In this document: positions 17,631 through 25,716 of the stretch, one piece after another
Position numbering within the stretch: the stretch's first letter is position 1
How the letters are laid out: each line of letters begins with the position of its first letter
Assembly (NCBI RefSeq): GCF_030695085.1
Contig: NZ_JAUYTS010000123.1
Span: 1-42,706, forward strand
DNA: 42,706 nucleotides
Origin: Falsiroseomonas sp.
GTDB taxonomy: Bacteria; Pseudomonadota; Alphaproteobacteria; Acetobacterales; Acetobacteraceae
Direction of reading: 5' to 3'
Notes under the pieces: generated by a model
What the model was told of the DNA's origin: nothing
The model's input: the letters and a program-made list of their open reading frames with translations, nothing else
Databases searched by the model: none
Translations under genes and position numbers: made by a program

Positions 17631-18893
17631 ATGAGAAAAATCGCAACCGTGCTGCTGGGCGCCATCCTGGCCTTCTCGGCCAATCCGGCCCGTGCCCAGG
17701 TGACGCTGGCAATTTCCTGCGGCGCCGTCGGCGTGGAATTCCAGATCTGCCGCGAGGGCGCCGAGGCCTGGGCGCGGGAGACCGGCAATACGGTCACGCT
17801 GGTCTCCACCCCGAGCGGCAGCACCGAACGCCTGGCGCTGTACCAGCAGCTTCTGTCGGCCCGGTCCGCCGATATCGACGTGCTGCAGATCGACGTGGTC
17901 TGGCCCGGCACGCTGGCGAACCATCTGCTCGACCTCAAGGAGCGGGCCGATACGGATGGCGTGTTTCCGGCGCTGATCGCCAACAACACGGTGGAGGGGC
18001 GGCTGGTGGCGGTGCCGTGGTTCACCAATGCGGGCGTCCTGTACTACCGCCGCGACCTGCTGGAGAGACACAACCGCCCGGTGCCGGAAAGCTGGGCCGA
18101 TCTGGCGGAAACCGCGCAGCTGATCATGCAGGCGGAACGCGAGGCCGGGAACACGCGCATGTGGGGCTATGTGTTCCAGGGCCGGGCCTATGAGGGGCTG
18201 ACGGTCAATGCGCTGGAATGGGTGGCGAGCCATGGCGGCGGCAGCATCGTCGAAGCCGATGGCCAGGTCAGCATCAACAATCCCGAGGCGGCCGCGGCGC
18301 TGGCCCTGGCTGCGTCCTGGATCGGCACCATCAGCCCGCCCGGCGTGCTGAACTATGCCGAGGAGGAAGCGCGCGGCGCCTTCCAGTCCGGCAACGCCGT
18401 CTACATGCGGAACTGGCCCTATGCCTGGCCGCTGCTGAACGCCGAGGACAGCGCCGTGCGCGGCCAGGTGGGGGTTGCCGTGCTGCCGCGTGGCGGCGCG
18501 GAGGGACGGCCCGTGGCGACGCTGGGCGGGGAGCAACTGGCGGTCTCGCGCTATTCCCGCCATCCGGAGGAAGCCGTCGCGCTGGTCCGCTACCTCACCA
18601 GCCAGGCGGAGCAGAAGCGCCGGGCGATTGCCGGCGGCTTCAACCCGACCATCAGCGCGCTCTATCAGGATGCCGAAGTGCTCGCCGCCAACCCGTTCTT
18701 CGGCGATCTGTATGAGACTTTCGTCAACGCCGTGGCGCGGCCTTCCGGCGTCACCGGCGGGCGCTACAACCAGGTCTCGGCGGAATTCTGGAATGCCGTG
18801 CATGCGGTGCTGTCGGGCCAGTCGGAGCCGGCGGCGGCCCTTTCGCGGCTCGACCGGAATCTGCGGAGGATCGGCCGGAACGGGCGTTGGTAG
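17631..18893 (+). CDS. Sugar ABC transporter substrate-binding protein (trehalose/maltose type)
   Basis: This 420-residue family 1 periplasmic binding protein has a signal peptide (MRKIATVLLGAILAFSANPARAQ). Typical features include DIDVLQIDVVWPGTLANHLLDL, AVPWFTNAGVLYYRRDLLE, PESWADLAETAQ and GAFQSGNAVYMRNWPYAW, resembling ThuE/trehalose-maltose receptors. The ATG at 17631 has GGGGAGGA 7 nt upstream. It is the first gene of an importer module with two permeases directly downstream; no ATPase gene is present, so a shared MsmX/UgpC-type ATPase elsewhere is inferred. The C-terminal codons lie in a 24-bp tandem duplication that runs into the next gene. Confidence 0.94.
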   Translation: MRKIATVLLGAILAFSANPARAQVTLAISCGAVGVEFQICREGAEAWARETGNTVTLVSTPSGSTERLALYQQLLSARSADIDVLQIDVVWPGTLANHLLDLKERADTDGVFPALIANNTVEGRLVAVPWFTNAGVLYYRRDLLERHNRPVPESWADLAETAQLIMQAEREAGNTRMWGYVFQGRAYEGLTVNALEWVASHGGGSIVEADGQVSINNPEAAAALALAASWIGTISPPGVLNYAEEEARGAFQSGNAVYMRNWPYAWPLLNAEDSAVRGQVGVAVLPRGGAEGRPVATLGGEQLAVSRYSRHPEEAVALVRYLTSQAEQKRRAIAGGFNPTISALYQDAEVLAANPFFGDLYETFVNAVARPSGVTGGRYNQVSAEFWNAVHAVLSGQSEPAAALSRLDRNLRRIGRNGRW

Positions 18894-18915
18894 TCCCGCC
18901 GGAACGGGCGTTGGT
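18874..18915 (+). repeat. 24-bp-period direct repeat at a gene junction
   Basis: The 18-bp sequence GCCGGAACGGGCGTTGGT occurs at 18874-18891 and again at 18898-18915. The period of 24 bp keeps the reading frame. Each copy carries GGAA six bases before a TTG codon (18887 and 18911) in the frame of the downstream permease, and the first copy overlaps the upstream stop codon. Confidence 0.9.
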
Positions 18916-19813
18916 CGTCAGTTCGCCGCTCGCACGGCAGAAGCGCCGCACCGCCTGGCTGTTCCTGGCGCCCGTGCTGCTGACGCTGGCCGGCATCGCC
19001 GGCTGGCCCCTGGCGCGGACCATCTGGTTCTCACTGACTGACGCGCGGCTGGATGCACTGGACAGTTTCGACTTCGTGGGCCTGGAGAATTACCAGTTCC
19101 TGCTGACCGACCCGGATTGGTGGGTGGCGGTGCGGAACACGCTGGTCTTCGCCGGCATATCGGTCACGCTGGAGACGCTGCTCGGCATCATCATCGCCCT
19201 GGTGCTGAATGCGCGGATGCGTGGCCGCGGCATGCTGCGCGCGGCCATGCTGATTCCCTGGGCGATCCCCACCGTGGTTTCGGCGCAGATGTGGGGCTGG
19301 ATGCTGCATGACCAGTATGGCGTGATCAACGAGATACTGGTCTGGCTCGGGCTGATCGCCGAACCGGTGGCCTGGACGGCCGGCCACGGCACCGCGCTCG
19401 CGGCCGTCATCGCCGTGGATGTGTGGAAGACCACGCCCTTCCTGGCGCTGCTGACCCTGGCCGCGCTGCAACTGGTGCCGGAGGAGTTGCATGAGGCGGC
19501 GGAGATCGATGGCCTCGGCCCGGTCGGCCGCTTCTTTCGCATCACCCTGCCGCTGATCTGGCCGGCGCTGATGGTCGCCATCATTTTCCGGACGCTGGAT
19601 GCGCTGCGGGTGTTCGACCTGATGTATGTGCTGACCGGCAACAGCCGCGCCACCGCGTCCATGTCCGTCTATGCGCGGCAGCAATTGGTGGATTTCCAGG
19701 ATGTCGGCTACGGCTCCGCCGCCGCCACCGGGCTGTTCCTGGTGATCGCGCTGGTCACCGCGCTGTTCATCACCTTCGGCCGGGTGCGGCTGGGGGCGGA
19801 GCCGGGCCGATGA
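18887..19813 (+). CDS. Sugar ABC transporter permease (ThuF/MalF type)
   Basis: This 308-residue inner-membrane permease has six predicted helices, beginning with [19 protein letters not shown], and the EAA motif for ATPase docking in [21 protein letters not shown]. It forms the transmembrane pathway with the next gene product. The start is unusual: two TTG codons (18887, overlapping the upstream stop, and 18911) lie in the two copies of a duplicated 24-bp unit; no ATG or GTG is better placed. A strong GGAGGA at 18865-18870 is too far for ideal initiation, so translation is probably coupled to the preceding gene. Which TTG is used cannot be decided. Confidence 0.92.
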   Translation: MVVPPERALVVSSPLARQKRRTAWLFLAPVLLTLAGIAGWPLARTIWFSLTDARLDALDSFDFVGLENYQFLLTDPDWWVAVRNTLVFAGISVTLETLLGIIIALVLNARMRGRGMLRAAMLIPWAIPTVVSAQMWGWMLHDQYGVINEILVWLGLIAEPVAWTAGHGTALAAVIAVDVWKTTPFLALLTLAALQLVPEELHEAAEIDGLGPVGRFFRITLPLIWPALMVAIIFRTLDALRVFDLMYVLTGNSRATASMSVYARQQLVDFQDVGYGSAAATGLFLVIALVTALFITFGRVRLGAEPGR

Positions 19814-20637
19814 AACGCCTGGCTGGCCGTGCGGCCTTCTTCCTGCTGGTGCTGGCGATCGTCGCCTATACGGTATTTCCCTTCTACTGGGCCGTGGTCT
19901 CCTCCCTGAAGGGCGGCAGCGCGCTGTTCAGCGTGGAAGCCTGGCCGAGCGCGCCGGAATGGTCGAACTACGTCGCGGTGTTCCAGGAACAGCCCTTCGG
20001 CCGGAACATCCTGAATTCCGTCTTTGTCGCCGGGTCCGTGGTGGCGCTGTCGCTGTTCCTGGGCGTCACGGCCGCCTTCGCGCTGGGTCGCGTGCGGTTC
20101 CGCGGACGGGCCACGCTGCTGCTGGTGATCCTCGGCGTGTCGATGTTCCCGCAGGTGGCGGTGCTGTCCGGGCTGTTCGAGCTGATCCGCGCGCTCGGCC
20201 TGTACAACAACCTGTTCGGCCTGACGCTGAGCTACCTGATCTTCACCCTGCCCTTCACCGTCTGGGTGCTGACCACCTACATGCGCGAATTGCCGGTGGA
20301 GCTTGAGGAAGCGGCGGTGATGGATGGCGCCAGCCCCTTCGTGGTGCTGACCCGCATCTTCCTGCCGCTGATGGGCCCGGCCGTGGTGACCACCGGCCTG
20401 CTCGCCTTCATCGCCGCCTGGAACGAGTTCCTGTTCGCGCTGACCTTCACCCTGACGGATGAGATGCGGACGGTGCCCGTCGCGATCGCGCTGATCAGCG
20501 GATCGAGCAGCTTCGAGCTGCCCTGGGGCCGCATCATGGCCGCCAGCGTCATCGTCACCGTGCCGCTGATCGCGCTGGTGCTGGTGTTCCAGCGGCGCAT
20601 CGTCTCCGGCCTCACCGCCGGGGCGGTGAAGGGGTGA
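19810..20637 (+). CDS. Sugar ABC transporter permease (ThuG/MalG type)
   Basis: This 275-residue permease has an N-terminal helix ([23 protein letters not shown]), five further hydrophobic helices and a clear EAA motif ([15 protein letters not shown]...FLPLMGP). The start overlaps the stop of the preceding permease by ATGA, indicating translational coupling. It is the third and last gene of the importer; the expected ATP-binding subunit is missing and the next gene is on the other strand. Confidence 0.95.
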   Translation: MKRLAGRAAFFLLVLAIVAYTVFPFYWAVVSSLKGGSALFSVEAWPSAPEWSNYVAVFQEQPFGRNILNSVFVAGSVVALSLFLGVTAAFALGRVRFRGRATLLLVILGVSMFPQVAVLSGLFELIRALGLYNNLFGLTLSYLIFTLPFTVWVLTTYMRELPVELEEAAVMDGASPFVVLTRIFLPLMGPAVVTTGLLAFIAAWNEFLFALTFTLTDEMRTVPVAIALISGSSSFELPWGRIMAASVIVTVPLIALVLVFQRRIVSGLTAGAVKG

Positions 20638-20668
20638 GCGGAAACCGCGGCTGGTGAAGCCGGCCGAG

Positions 20669-20682
20669 GCCGCCTAGGCGGC
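20669..20682. terminator. 14-bp perfect palindrome between convergent genes
   Basis: GCCGCCTAGGCGGC is a perfect palindrome (hairpin of 5 bp with a CTAG loop) in the 68-bp gap between the convergent permease and flavin reductase genes. It is a candidate weak bidirectional terminator or protein-binding site; no U-tract is present. Confidence 0.4.
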
Positions 20683-20705
20683 GAGCCAGGCGCAGCGCCG
20701 GCGCA

Positions 20706-21227
20706 TCAGAAGGCGGCCTCGTCATGGCCGACCGGGTGGTAGCCGCGGCCATACCAGATCAAGGCGCGGCCCGGCGCGCCCTGACGGATCGCCTCGATCT
20801 CCGCGAAGATCACGCTATGCGTGCCCTTCTCCACCACATCGGCGATGCGGCAATCGAAGGACACGGCGGCGGATTCCAGCACCGGGGCGCCAGTGCTCAA
20901 CGTGGACCACGCGCCGAAATCGAAGCGGCGTTCCCCCTTCAGCCCGCCGAGGCCGGCGAAGGCATCCGAGATCGCGTGCTGGCCGGCAGCCAGCGCGTTC
21001 ACGCACAGCACGCCATTCGCCTTGAACAGCGCATTGCCGGAAGATGACCGGTTGAGGCACACCAGCAATGTTGGCGGGTCATCCGTCACGCTGCACACCG
21101 CGCTGGCGGTAAAGCCGCCACGGCCGGCCGGCCCGGCGGAGGTCACCACATTCACCGCAGCCCCCAGGCGCGCCATGGCATCGCGGAATTCGTCCCGGCT
21201 TACGGTCATGCTGTCTTCGTCATCCAT
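20706..21227 (-). CDS. Flavin reductase (RutF/HpaC family)
   Basis: This 173-residue NAD(P)H:FMN/FAD oxidoreductase of the short flavin-reductase domain family supplies reduced flavin to a two-component monooxygenase. The segments FRDAMARLGAAVNVVTSAGP, GFTASAVCSVTDDPPTLLVC and VSFDCRI are close to RutF of the pyrimidine-degradation pathway; GNGVLCVN-type and GTHSVIF motifs are shared with HpaC. No monooxygenase lies next to it, so the partner is unknown. The start at 21227 is kept, but the ATG at 21209 (MTVSRDEF) is equally credible. Confidence 0.9.
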   Translation of the reverse strand: MDDEDSMTVSRDEFRDAMARLGAAVNVVTSAGPAGRGGFTASAVCSVTDDPPTLLVCLNRSSSGNALFKANGVLCVNALAAGQHAISDAFAGLGGLKGERRFDFGAWSTLSTGAPVLESAAVSFDCRIADVVEKGTHSVIFAEIEAIRQGAPGRALIWYGRGYHPVGHDEAAF

Positions 21228-21281
21228 CAGGCGCGTGTCTGACGGCCAAGATGGGTCTCCGGCACCGGATTGGGAAGCCGT

Positions 21282-21980
21282 TCAGCAGGGCACCAGCCGG
21301 ATATCCTCCACCCGCGCATCGACGCGGCTGTTGGTGTCATCCACATCGGTGGAGATCGCCACCTCCTGCAAGGCCGGCACGGTGGCGCCGCCGAAGGCGC
21401 TGCGCCAGTCGTCGCCGAGGTTCACCTTCTCCTCCACCCAGCGCCCCTGGGGCGCGCTGGCCGGGCGCAGGATGCGGACACGGGAAATCGCCGGGCCATA
21501 GGGGCTGGTGAAGAACTGGCCCGCCCCCTCGCGCCCCGTACCGCCCCAGACATAGGACAGCGTGCTGCGCGGCAGGCGGTGATCGCCCGCCACGGCCTGC
21601 GCCACCGCCATCTGCGCACGGGCGCCGAAGCCGGCCTGGGGTCCATAATCGGTGAAGCCGACGATGAGCGAGATGGCCCGGTCATCGCCCCCCTTGCGGG
21701 TCAGGTCGGTGGCCGGCGGCCCGGCATCGACGCGCCAGCGCCAGGCCAGGCAGGCGGCCGCGCCCTGGATGGGGCGATAGACGAAGCCGGCCTGGCCCTG
21801 GCCCTGTACTCGCACCCCGCCAGTGGGCGTGGCGCTGAAGGTGACGGGCGGAATGCCCTGCCATTCCACCTTGCGCCAGCCCAGCCGCTCCAGATCCGGA
21901 GGCGTCCGGCCCGGGGAAATGGCGGCGGCAAGCAGCGGGGCGGCGCAGGCCACGGCCAGCGCGAGGGCGGGTCGCTTCAT
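21282..21980 (-). CDS. DUF3047 family secreted protein
   Basis: This 232-residue protein has an N-terminal signal peptide (MKRPALALAVACAAPLLAAA) and the pattern of the DUF3047 family: CLAWRWRVD, DDRAISLIVGF, LSYVWGG, then a C-terminal GRWVEEKVNLGDDWRSAFGG. The family is of unknown function; a beta-sandwich, carbohydrate-binding-like fold is often suggested, which is inference. It lies between the flavin reductase and a GNAT gene on the same strand with gaps of 54 and 40 bp, but no functional link is evident. Confidence 0.85.
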   Translation of the reverse strand: MKRPALALAVACAAPLLAAAISPGRTPPDLERLGWRKVEWQGIPPVTFSATPTGGVRVQGQGQAGFVYRPIQGAAACLAWRWRVDAGPPATDLTRKGGDDRAISLIVGFTDYGPQAGFGARAQMAVAQAVAGDHRLPRSTLSYVWGGTGREGAGQFFTSPYGPAISRVRILRPASAPQGRWVEEKVNLGDDWRSAFGGATVPALQEVAISTDVDDTNSRVDARVEDIRLVPC

Positions 21981-22020
21981 CCCACCAAGGTGTGCCGGCG
22001 CCCGGTTTCAGGCAAGTGAT

Positions 22021-22572
22021 TCAATCCGGCAGGCGGGCCGCCATCCAGTCCTCGCGCCGCAACTCGTACCAGAGCTGGCTATGCAGCCGGTGGTCCGGCG
22101 CCAGCCTTGGGTGGCCGAATTCACCCTGCCGCTGCATCCCCAGCCGCTCCATCAACCGCCAGGAGGGTTCATTCGCCGGCGGGGTGAAGGCCACGATGCG
22201 CGGCAGTTGCAGCCGGCCGAACCCATGCGCCAGCACCAGCCGCGCCGCTTCCTCTGCCAGGCCCTGGCGATGGTGGGCGGCGGCGATGCGCCATCCGATC
22301 TCGATGGCCGGCGTGAAGGGCGCCTGCCACGGCACATCCAGCAAGCCGACCACGCCGATGCAGCCCGCGCCCGGCAGATCCACCGCGCCGAAGGAGAAAC
22401 CGCGATCCTGCTGATGCGCCATCAGCCGCGCCACCCAGGCATCGCTCTCGGCGCGCGTCATCGGTGCGGGAAAGTGGCGCATGACCGTCGCATCGCCGTT
22501 CATGGCGAAGACGGCGTCGCAATCCGCCGGGGTCAGCGGGCGAAGGGTGAGGCGGGGACCTTGCAGGAACAT
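22021..22572 (-). CDS. GNAT-family N-acetyltransferase (RimJ/RimL-like)
   Basis: This 183-residue acetyltransferase is related to those that modify ribosomal protein N-termini or small molecules. It shows the N-terminal GPRLTLRPLTPADCDAVFAM block, the EIGWRIAAAHHRQGLAEEAARLVLAHGF segment containing the acetyl-CoA-binding Q/R-x2-G-x-A loop, and NEPSWRLMERLGM typical of Acetyltransf_3 proteins. The start at 22572 is the only good ATG at the expected position. It is divergent from the CoA-transferase operon, 93 bp away. The acceptor substrate is unknown. Confidence 0.92.
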   Translation of the reverse strand: MFLQGPRLTLRPLTPADCDAVFAMNGDATVMRHFPAPMTRAESDAWVARLMAHQQDRGFSFGAVDLPGAGCIGVVGLLDVPWQAPFTPAIEIGWRIAAAHHRQGLAEEAARLVLAHGFGRLQLPRIVAFTPPANEPSWRLMERLGMQRQGEFGHPRLAPDHRLHSQLWYELRREDWMAARLPD

Positions 22573-22665
22573 GACGCCAACCTAGCGCCGGCACGGCCAC
22601 TTTGCCATGCAACCCCTTCGCGCGCGCGGCATCCCGGCGTAGGTAGGGTGCATGAGGACCGTCAC

Positions 22666-23508
22666 ATGACCCTTCACACCCCGGGGCACACCCCGGACAG
22701 CCTGGCCGCGACCGTGCCGGATGGCGCGCTGCTGGCCCTTCCCCCCGACAATTCGCTGCCCTCCGTCGCGCTCGCCCGCGCTTTGATAAGGCGGGGGGCA
22801 AAGAACCTGCGGCTGCTCGGCGTGCCGGTTTCCGGCTTCGCGACGGATCTGCTGATCGGCGCCGGCTGCGTGGCGGAGGTCGAGACCAGCGCCGTTTCCC
22901 TCGGCGAGGCCGGCTTCGCGCCGCGCTTCTCCGCCGCGCTGAAGGCCGGCACCATCAAGGTGCGGGATGCCACCTGCCCGGCGATCCATTCCATGCTGCA
23001 AGCGACGGAGAAGGGCATCCCCTTCATGGCGCTGCGCGGATTGATCGGCAGCGACATTTTGCGAAATCGCCCGGACTGGCGCGTTGTGCCGAACCCGATG
23101 GGGGATGGCGTCTCCGACCCCATCGTGCTGCTGCCGGCGCTGTCCCCCGATGTGGCGCTGATTCATGGCGTGATGGCGGATGAGGCCGGCAATGTCTGGG
23201 TCGGCCGCCGCCGCGAATGCGCCACTCTGGCGCATGCCAGCAAGCGCGTGCTGGCGACGGTGGAGCGGCTGGTGCAGGGCGACATGCTGGAGGATGAGCG
23301 CCTGGCGCCCGGCCTCATCAGCGGCACCTATATCGAGGCGGTGGCGGTGGCCGAGCGCGGCGCCTGGCCGGTGGCGCTGCTGGATGAATATGCCTTCGAC
23401 GCCGCGCATGTCGCCGAATACGCCAGGCTGGCGAAGACCGAGGCGGGGTTTGCCGAATATCTGGCCCGCTACGTGTTCAACACCCGCGCGCAGGCGGCCG
23501 CCGAATGA
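22666..23508 (+). CDS. Class-I CoA-transferase-fold protein, subunit A
   Basis: This 280-residue subunit A of a CoA-transferase/hydrolase-fold heterodimer is the first gene of a four-gene operon. Visible family features are SVALARALIRRGAKNLRLLG, FAPRFSAALKAGTIKVRD, GIPFMALRGLIGSDILR, and SPDVALIHGVMADEAGNVWVG. The region equivalent to the catalytic segment of the IpdA-like hydrolases reads VRDATCPAI, without an obvious glutamate. The ATG at 22666 follows GAGGACC; the much longer open frame upstream overlaps the divergent GNAT gene. Subunit B follows after 166 bp of palindrome-rich DNA. The acyl-CoA substrate is unknown. Confidence 0.88.
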   Translation: MTLHTPGHTPDSLAATVPDGALLALPPDNSLPSVALARALIRRGAKNLRLLGVPVSGFATDLLIGAGCVAEVETSAVSLGEAGFAPRFSAALKAGTIKVRDATCPAIHSMLQATEKGIPFMALRGLIGSDILRNRPDWRVVPNPMGDGVSDPIVLLPALSPDVALIHGVMADEAGNVWVGRRRECATLAHASKRVLATVERLVQGDMLEDERLAPGLISGTYIEAVAVAERGAWPVALLDEYAFDAAHVAEYARLAKTEAGFAEYLARYVFNTRAQAAAE

Positions 23509-23529
23509 CCACTGTGAAGCAAGCATCCG

Positions 23530-23645
23530 ACCTGCGGCCGGCATCTGCCGGCCGAGCGGCCGAATGGCCGCCGCGCCCAATGGCGCGGAGCCATTCGGGG
23601 CGCTGCTCCGAAGCCGGAGGCCGCGCCCGTCACGCCTCTGGCGTG
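23530..23645. repeat. Palindromic intergenic element, copy 1 (five hairpins)
   Basis: In the gap between CoA-transferase subunits A and B there are five consecutive hairpins: 23535-23554 (9-bp stem, 2-nt loop), 23556-23571 (GCGGCC-GAAT-GGCCGC), 23571-23588 (CCGCGCC-CAAT-GGCGCGG), 23606-23619 (CTCCG stem) and 23631-23645 (CACGCC-TCT-GGCGTG). The first part shares three sequence blocks in the same order and orientation with the element at 41047-41135. No coding potential is seen. Confidence 0.8.
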
Positions 23646-23674
23646 CCTGCGGCACGACTGAGGGCAAAGATCAT

Positions 23675-24484
23675 ATGACCATCAAGCTCGAAGAACGCCT
23701 CGCCGCCACCCTCGCGCGGCTGATCCTGGACCCGGCGGCGCCGCCGGCGCGGCACATTGCGGTGGGCGCAGCCAGCCCGATCCCGGCGGCGGCCTGCTGG
23801 CTGGTGAAGAAGCAGGGCCATCCGGTGCGCCTGTCCCTGCTGCACAAGCGCAGCGGCAACCCGTTCAGCGAAGGCTCGCGCGAATTGTTTGACCTGACGG
23901 GGCAGGGGCGGATCGACCTGTTCTTCCTCGGCGGCGGGCAGATCGACGGGCAGGCGAACCTCAACCTGGTTGGCACCGGTGAATGGCCGGGGACCGGCGT
24001 GCGCTTTCCCGGCAGCTTCGGCAGCGCCTTCATGTATTTCATGACGCCGCGCACGATCCTGTTCCGCGAGGAGCACTCGCCCCGCGTGCTGGTGCCGAAG
24101 GTGGACAACATCTCCGCCCCCGGCGTCTCCGAACCCGGCGTGTTCCGCCGCGGCACGGCGCAGGCGCTGGTCACCGGCAAATGCGTGTTTTCGTTCCACC
24201 CGGACCAGGCGCGCTTCTCGCTCGCCAGCATCCATCCCGGCGAAACCATCGAAACCATCCGCGCCGCCACCGGCTTTGATTTCGACGTGGCGGATGACGT
24301 GCCGCAGACGCCCGACCCCACCGAGGCCGAGCTGGCCCTGCTGCGCGGCCCGATCTGCGACGAGATGCTGGAAACCTATCCGGAGTTCTGTGCCCGCGTG
24401 TTTGGCAGGCCGTCCGATGGCCGGAGGCCCGAAGGGGCCGGGGGGCTGAATCGGCCGGCTTCTACCAAGGATTTCGCTGCATGA
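23675..24484 (+). CDS. Class-I CoA-transferase-fold protein, subunit B
   Basis: This 269-residue partner of subunit A has recognisable features: FFLGGGQIDGQANLNLVG, VRFPGSFGSAFMYFMTPRTILF and ASIHPGETIETIRAATGFDFDV, closely following the pattern of IpdB/GctB-like proteins. In true glutamate-dependent CoA-transferases the catalytic glutamate sits in an ESG motif; here the equivalent stretch reads LLHKRSGNPF, so the glutamate seems to be replaced. A hydrolase or lyase role, as for mycobacterial IpdAB, is therefore possible (inference). The last ~25 residues (GRPSDGRRPEGAGGLNRPAS) come from palindrome-rich DNA and look like an added tail. The stop overlaps the next start by ATGA. Confidence 0.87.
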   Translation: MTIKLEERLAATLARLILDPAAPPARHIAVGAASPIPAAACWLVKKQGHPVRLSLLHKRSGNPFSEGSRELFDLTGQGRIDLFFLGGGQIDGQANLNLVGTGEWPGTGVRFPGSFGSAFMYFMTPRTILFREEHSPRVLVPKVDNISAPGVSEPGVFRRGTAQALVTGKCVFSFHPDQARFSLASIHPGETIETIRAATGFDFDVADDVPQTPDPTEAELALLRGPICDEMLETYPEFCARVFGRPSDGRRPEGAGGLNRPASTKDFAA

Positions 24485-25716
24485 ATGACGCTGTTCCCAT
24501 GACCCAGGGGAAGGGTCTGGCCCTGTCCCCCGGCGCGCTCGCCGGCCTCAAGGTCATCGACCTCACCCGCGTCCTCGGCGGCCCCTACTGCACCATGATC
24601 CTGTCGGATCACGGGGCGGAGGTGGTGAAGATCGAGCCGCCGCAGGGCGACGAGGTGCGCGACTGGGGCCCGCCCTTCGTGGAGGGTTCCGCCAGCTACT
24701 TCATCGGCGTCAACCGCAACAAGCAGTCCCTCGCCCTCGACCTCGGCAAGCCGGAGGGGCGGGAGGTGCTGATGCGCCTGCTCGACGGCGCCGATGTGCT
24801 GATCGAGAACTACAAGCCCGGCGCCATGGAGAAATGGGGCATGGGCTACGAGGACGTGCTGTCGAAGCGTTTTCCTCAATTGGTGCATTGCCGCGTCTCC
24901 GGCTTCGGCCCCGACGGGCCGCTGGGTGCGCTGCCCGGCTATGACGCAGTGATCCAGGCCATGGTCGGGCTGATGTCGATCAATGGCGACCCGAATAGCG
25001 GCCCGACGCGCATGGGCACGCCGATCGTGGACCTCGCCACCGGCCTGTATTCGGCCATCGCCATCCTGATGGCGCTGCAGGAACGCACCCGCAGCGGCCA
25101 GGGCCAGTTCCTGGACATGTCGCTGCATGATTGCGGCATGGCCCTGCTGCACCCCCAGGCCGCCAATTATTTCCTGAACGACAAGCGCCCGAAGGCGACG
25201 GGCAATCCGCACCCGAATATTTCGCCCTATTCGAAGTACCGGACGAAAACCTGCGAGATCTTCCTGGCCGTCGGCAACGACCCCACCTTCCGCAAGGTCT
25301 GCAAGTTCCTGTCGCTCGACAATCTGCCCGATGATCCCCGGTTTCGGACCAATGGCGACCGTCTCACGCACCGCGACTCGCTGACCGAAATCCTGGAAGC
25401 GCGGCTGGCGGCGGAGGATGGGCACGATCTGTGTGACCGCCTGCTGAAGGCCGGCGTACCTGCCGGACCGGTTATGCATGTGGACGAGGCGATGAATGCG
25501 CCCCATACCGCACATCGCCAGATGGTGACGGAGCTTGGCAGCTACCGGGGCCTGGGCACGCCGATCAAGATGAGCCGGACGCCGGGCGGCACACGCGCCG
25601 CCCCGCCCCGCTTCAATGAGCATGGCGACGACATTCTCGCCCGCCATGGATTCACGGCGGAGGAGGTTGCTGAGTTGAAAACCAAGGGGATAGTGGTGGC
25701 GGCACGCCGGACATGA
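24481..25716 (+). CDS. Class-III (CaiB/BaiF, formyl-CoA-type) CoA-transferase
   Basis: This 411-residue family III CoA-transferase moves CoA between carboxylic acids through an aspartyl-CoA intermediate. The catalytic aspartate is Asp184 in GTPIVDLATGLYSA. The N-terminal VIDLTRVLGGPYCTMILSDHGAEVVKIE and IENYKPG motifs are canonical. It overlaps subunit B by ATGA and the following gene by ATGA, so it is the third gene of a translationally coupled operon. Together with the class-I-fold pair it suggests activation and breakdown of an organic acid; the acid cannot be named from sequence. Confidence 0.95.
   Translation: MNDAVPMTQGKGLALSPGALAGLKVIDLTRVLGGPYCTMILSDHGAEVVKIEPPQGDEVRDWGPPFVEGSASYFIGVNRNKQSLALDLGKPEGREVLMRLLDGADVLIENYKPGAMEKWGMGYEDVLSKRFPQLVHCRVSGFGPDGPLGALPGYDAVIQAMVGLMSINGDPNSGPTRMGTPIVDLATGLYSAIAILMALQERTRSGQGQFLDMSLHDCGMALLHPQAANYFLNDKRPKATGNPHPNISPYSKYRTKTCEIFLAVGNDPTFRKVCKFLSLDNLPDDPRFRTNGDRLTHRDSLTEILEARLAAEDGHDLCDRLLKAGVPAGPVMHVDEAMNAPHTAHRQMVTELGSYRGLGTPIKMSRTPGGTRAAPPRFNEHGDDILARHGFTAEEVAELKTKGIVVAARRT

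Noticed and set aside
21823..22665. N-terminal extension of CoA-transferase-like subunit A
   Set aside because: The frame is open far upstream but runs antisense to the GNAT gene and lacks family similarity; the ATG at 22666 with its ribosome-binding sequence is the natural start.
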